A program made the position numbers and the translations under genes. From the NCBI RefSeq assembly GCF_003260125.1, contig NZ_QHKO01000004.1, positions 124,001-188,000 of the forward strand: a DNA stretch of 64,000 nt, read 5' to 3'. Positions 63,440-64,000 of the stretch are shown here, piece after piece. A model generated the notes under the pieces. That model saw only the letters and a program-made list of their open reading frames with translations. It ran no database searches and was not told the origin of the DNA. Position 1 is the stretch's first letter. The number at the start of each line of letters is the position of its first letter. The DNA comes from Lujinxingia litoralis. Lineage in GTDB: Bacteria; Myxococcota_A; Bradymonadia; Bradymonadales; Bradymonadaceae.

Positions 63440-64000
63440 GCCCCGCCCAGCTCCGGAGCGGGCTCGGCCCAGGGGAAGTCCGGGTAGAACACCCGCTCCA
63501 GGGTCAGCCCGCAGGCCGGCGCGGTCTGCCCGGCCCGGCGGCGCTCCCCGCTCTCAAAGACCTCATCGATGCGGGAGAGCTCCATGCGCCCGGCCCCGAT
63601 GTCGACCAGGGTCCCCACCATGATGCGCACCATATGCTTGAGAAAGGCGGTGCCCTCGACCTCCACCTCGATCATTGAAGGCCCCCGGGTGTGCACCTCC
63701 ACCCGCCGCATCTTGCGCACCGTGGTGGGACTGTCGCAGCCGGTGGTGCGAAACCCCTCAAAATCATGCGTACCCACCAGCTTCGCCGCCGCCTGGCGCA
63801 TGCGCTCCAGATCCAGCTGGCTGCCCATCTGCCAGACCCGATCGCCTAAGAAGGGATGGTTAAAGCGGTGGTTCCAGATGCGGTAGCGGTAAATTTTGCC
63901 CCGGGCCGAGTGACGCGCGTGAAAGCCCTCGGCGGCCTCCTCGGCCCGGGTCACGCAGATGTCATCATCGGTTAAGGCATTGAGCGCCCGCACAAAATCC
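63412..64000 (-). CDS. truA: tRNA pseudouridine synthase A, C-terminal part (start outside window)
   Basis: The minus-strand frame is open to the window edge; 195 residues are visible. TruA makes pseudouridine at tRNA positions 38-40. Visible segments: RALNALTDDDICVTRAEEA, FHARHSARGKIYRYRIW, GTHDFEGFRTTGCDSPTTVR, VEVEGTAFLKHMVRIMVGTL and GLTLERVFYPDF. The catalytic Asp motif (GRTDAGVHA in the family) lies beyond the edge. The stop at 63412 overlaps the end of the convergent SurA-like gene. Confidence 0.95.
   Translation of the reverse strand, partial: DFVRALNALTDDDICVTRAEEAAEGFHARHSARGKIYRYRIWNHRFNHPFLGDRVWQMGSQLDLERMRQAAAKLVGTHDFEGFRTTGCDSPTTVRKMRRVEVHTRGPSMIEVEVEGTAFLKHMVRIMVGTLVDIGAGRMELSRIDEVFESGERRRAGQTAPACGLTLERVFYPDFPWAEPAPELGGAYLPVGLEA

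Noticed and set aside
1..64000. Insertion sequences, prophage, toxin-antitoxin or anti-phage systems
   Set aside because: No transposase, integrase, recombinase, restriction, reverse transcriptase or toxin-like protein was seen, and no inverted-repeat-bounded element.

Overview
GC-rich, gene-dense bacterial chromosome with no mobile elements, tRNA or rRNA genes that I can see. Several traits point to a deltaproteobacterial lineage such as Bradymonadota or Myxococcota: a CarD/CdnL regulator, Hanks-type Ser/Thr kinases fused to ATPase/TPR modules, about fifteen predicted lipoproteins, and a peptidoglycan amidase ending in a MYXO-CTERM-like Gly-Cys / hydrophobic / Arg-rich tail. The lineage is inferred from these traits only; no 16S or other marker was compared.

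Layout. 1-4.0 kb: the 3' end of an unknown gene, dnaB, and a convergent PGRP-type amidase, with a shared terminator between them. 4.0-5.05 kb: a non-coding divergent spacer filled by a 43-bp tandem repeat array. 5.05-11.2 kb: an Ig-like lipoprotein, metH and a NifU-C/Nfu iron-sulphur protein. 11.4-14.7 kb: a nucleoside salvage run (CNT transporter, purine nucleoside phosphorylase, cytidine deaminase). 15-20.2 kb: a 1196-aa kinase-ATPase-TPR signalling protein and a MerA/Lpd-like flavoprotein that has lost both redox cysteines. 20.2-24.5 kb: two beta-helix lipoprotein paralogues with nearly identical leaders; the second has lost its ATG and carries a frameshift. 24.5-32.8 kb (minus strand): barrel protein, S41 protease, DnaJ-like chaperone, a biotin ligase fused to a ferredoxin-reductase-like module, nadC and small unknowns. 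33-41.5 kb (minus strand): lysine 2,3-aminomutase, then a probable operon of three beta-propeller lipoproteins plus a barrel protein. 40.6-43.3 kb: a TPR membrane protein paired with a Ser/Thr kinase. 43.6-51.8 kb: zinc metalloprotease lipoprotein, HEAT protein, LolA-like protein, VWA lipoprotein, TlpA-like thioredoxin, panB, panC and a lipoprotein. 51.8-54.5 kb: a TetR regulator with its own promoter and a perfect palindromic operator, followed by etfB and etfA. 54.6-64 kb: tandem USP protein, DxDxDG lipoprotein, membrane spermidine-synthase-like protein, Cys-rich lipoprotein, CdnL, a small conserved-looking protein, a SurA-like lipoprotein and the 3' part of truA.

How the genes work together: central metabolism (methionine, NAD, pantothenate, biotin attachment, electron-transfer flavoprotein, nucleoside salvage) is interleaved with a large envelope investment. 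The latter includes lipoproteins, putative outer-membrane barrels, LolA-like and SurA-like periplasmic factors, secreted proteases and a cell-wall amidase. The items I find most worth pursuing are the 43-bp array, the BirA-reductase fusion, the cysteine-less MerA-like enzyme, the duplicated leader plus decaying beta-helix gene, and the TetR/AATGAATG operator/ETF module.
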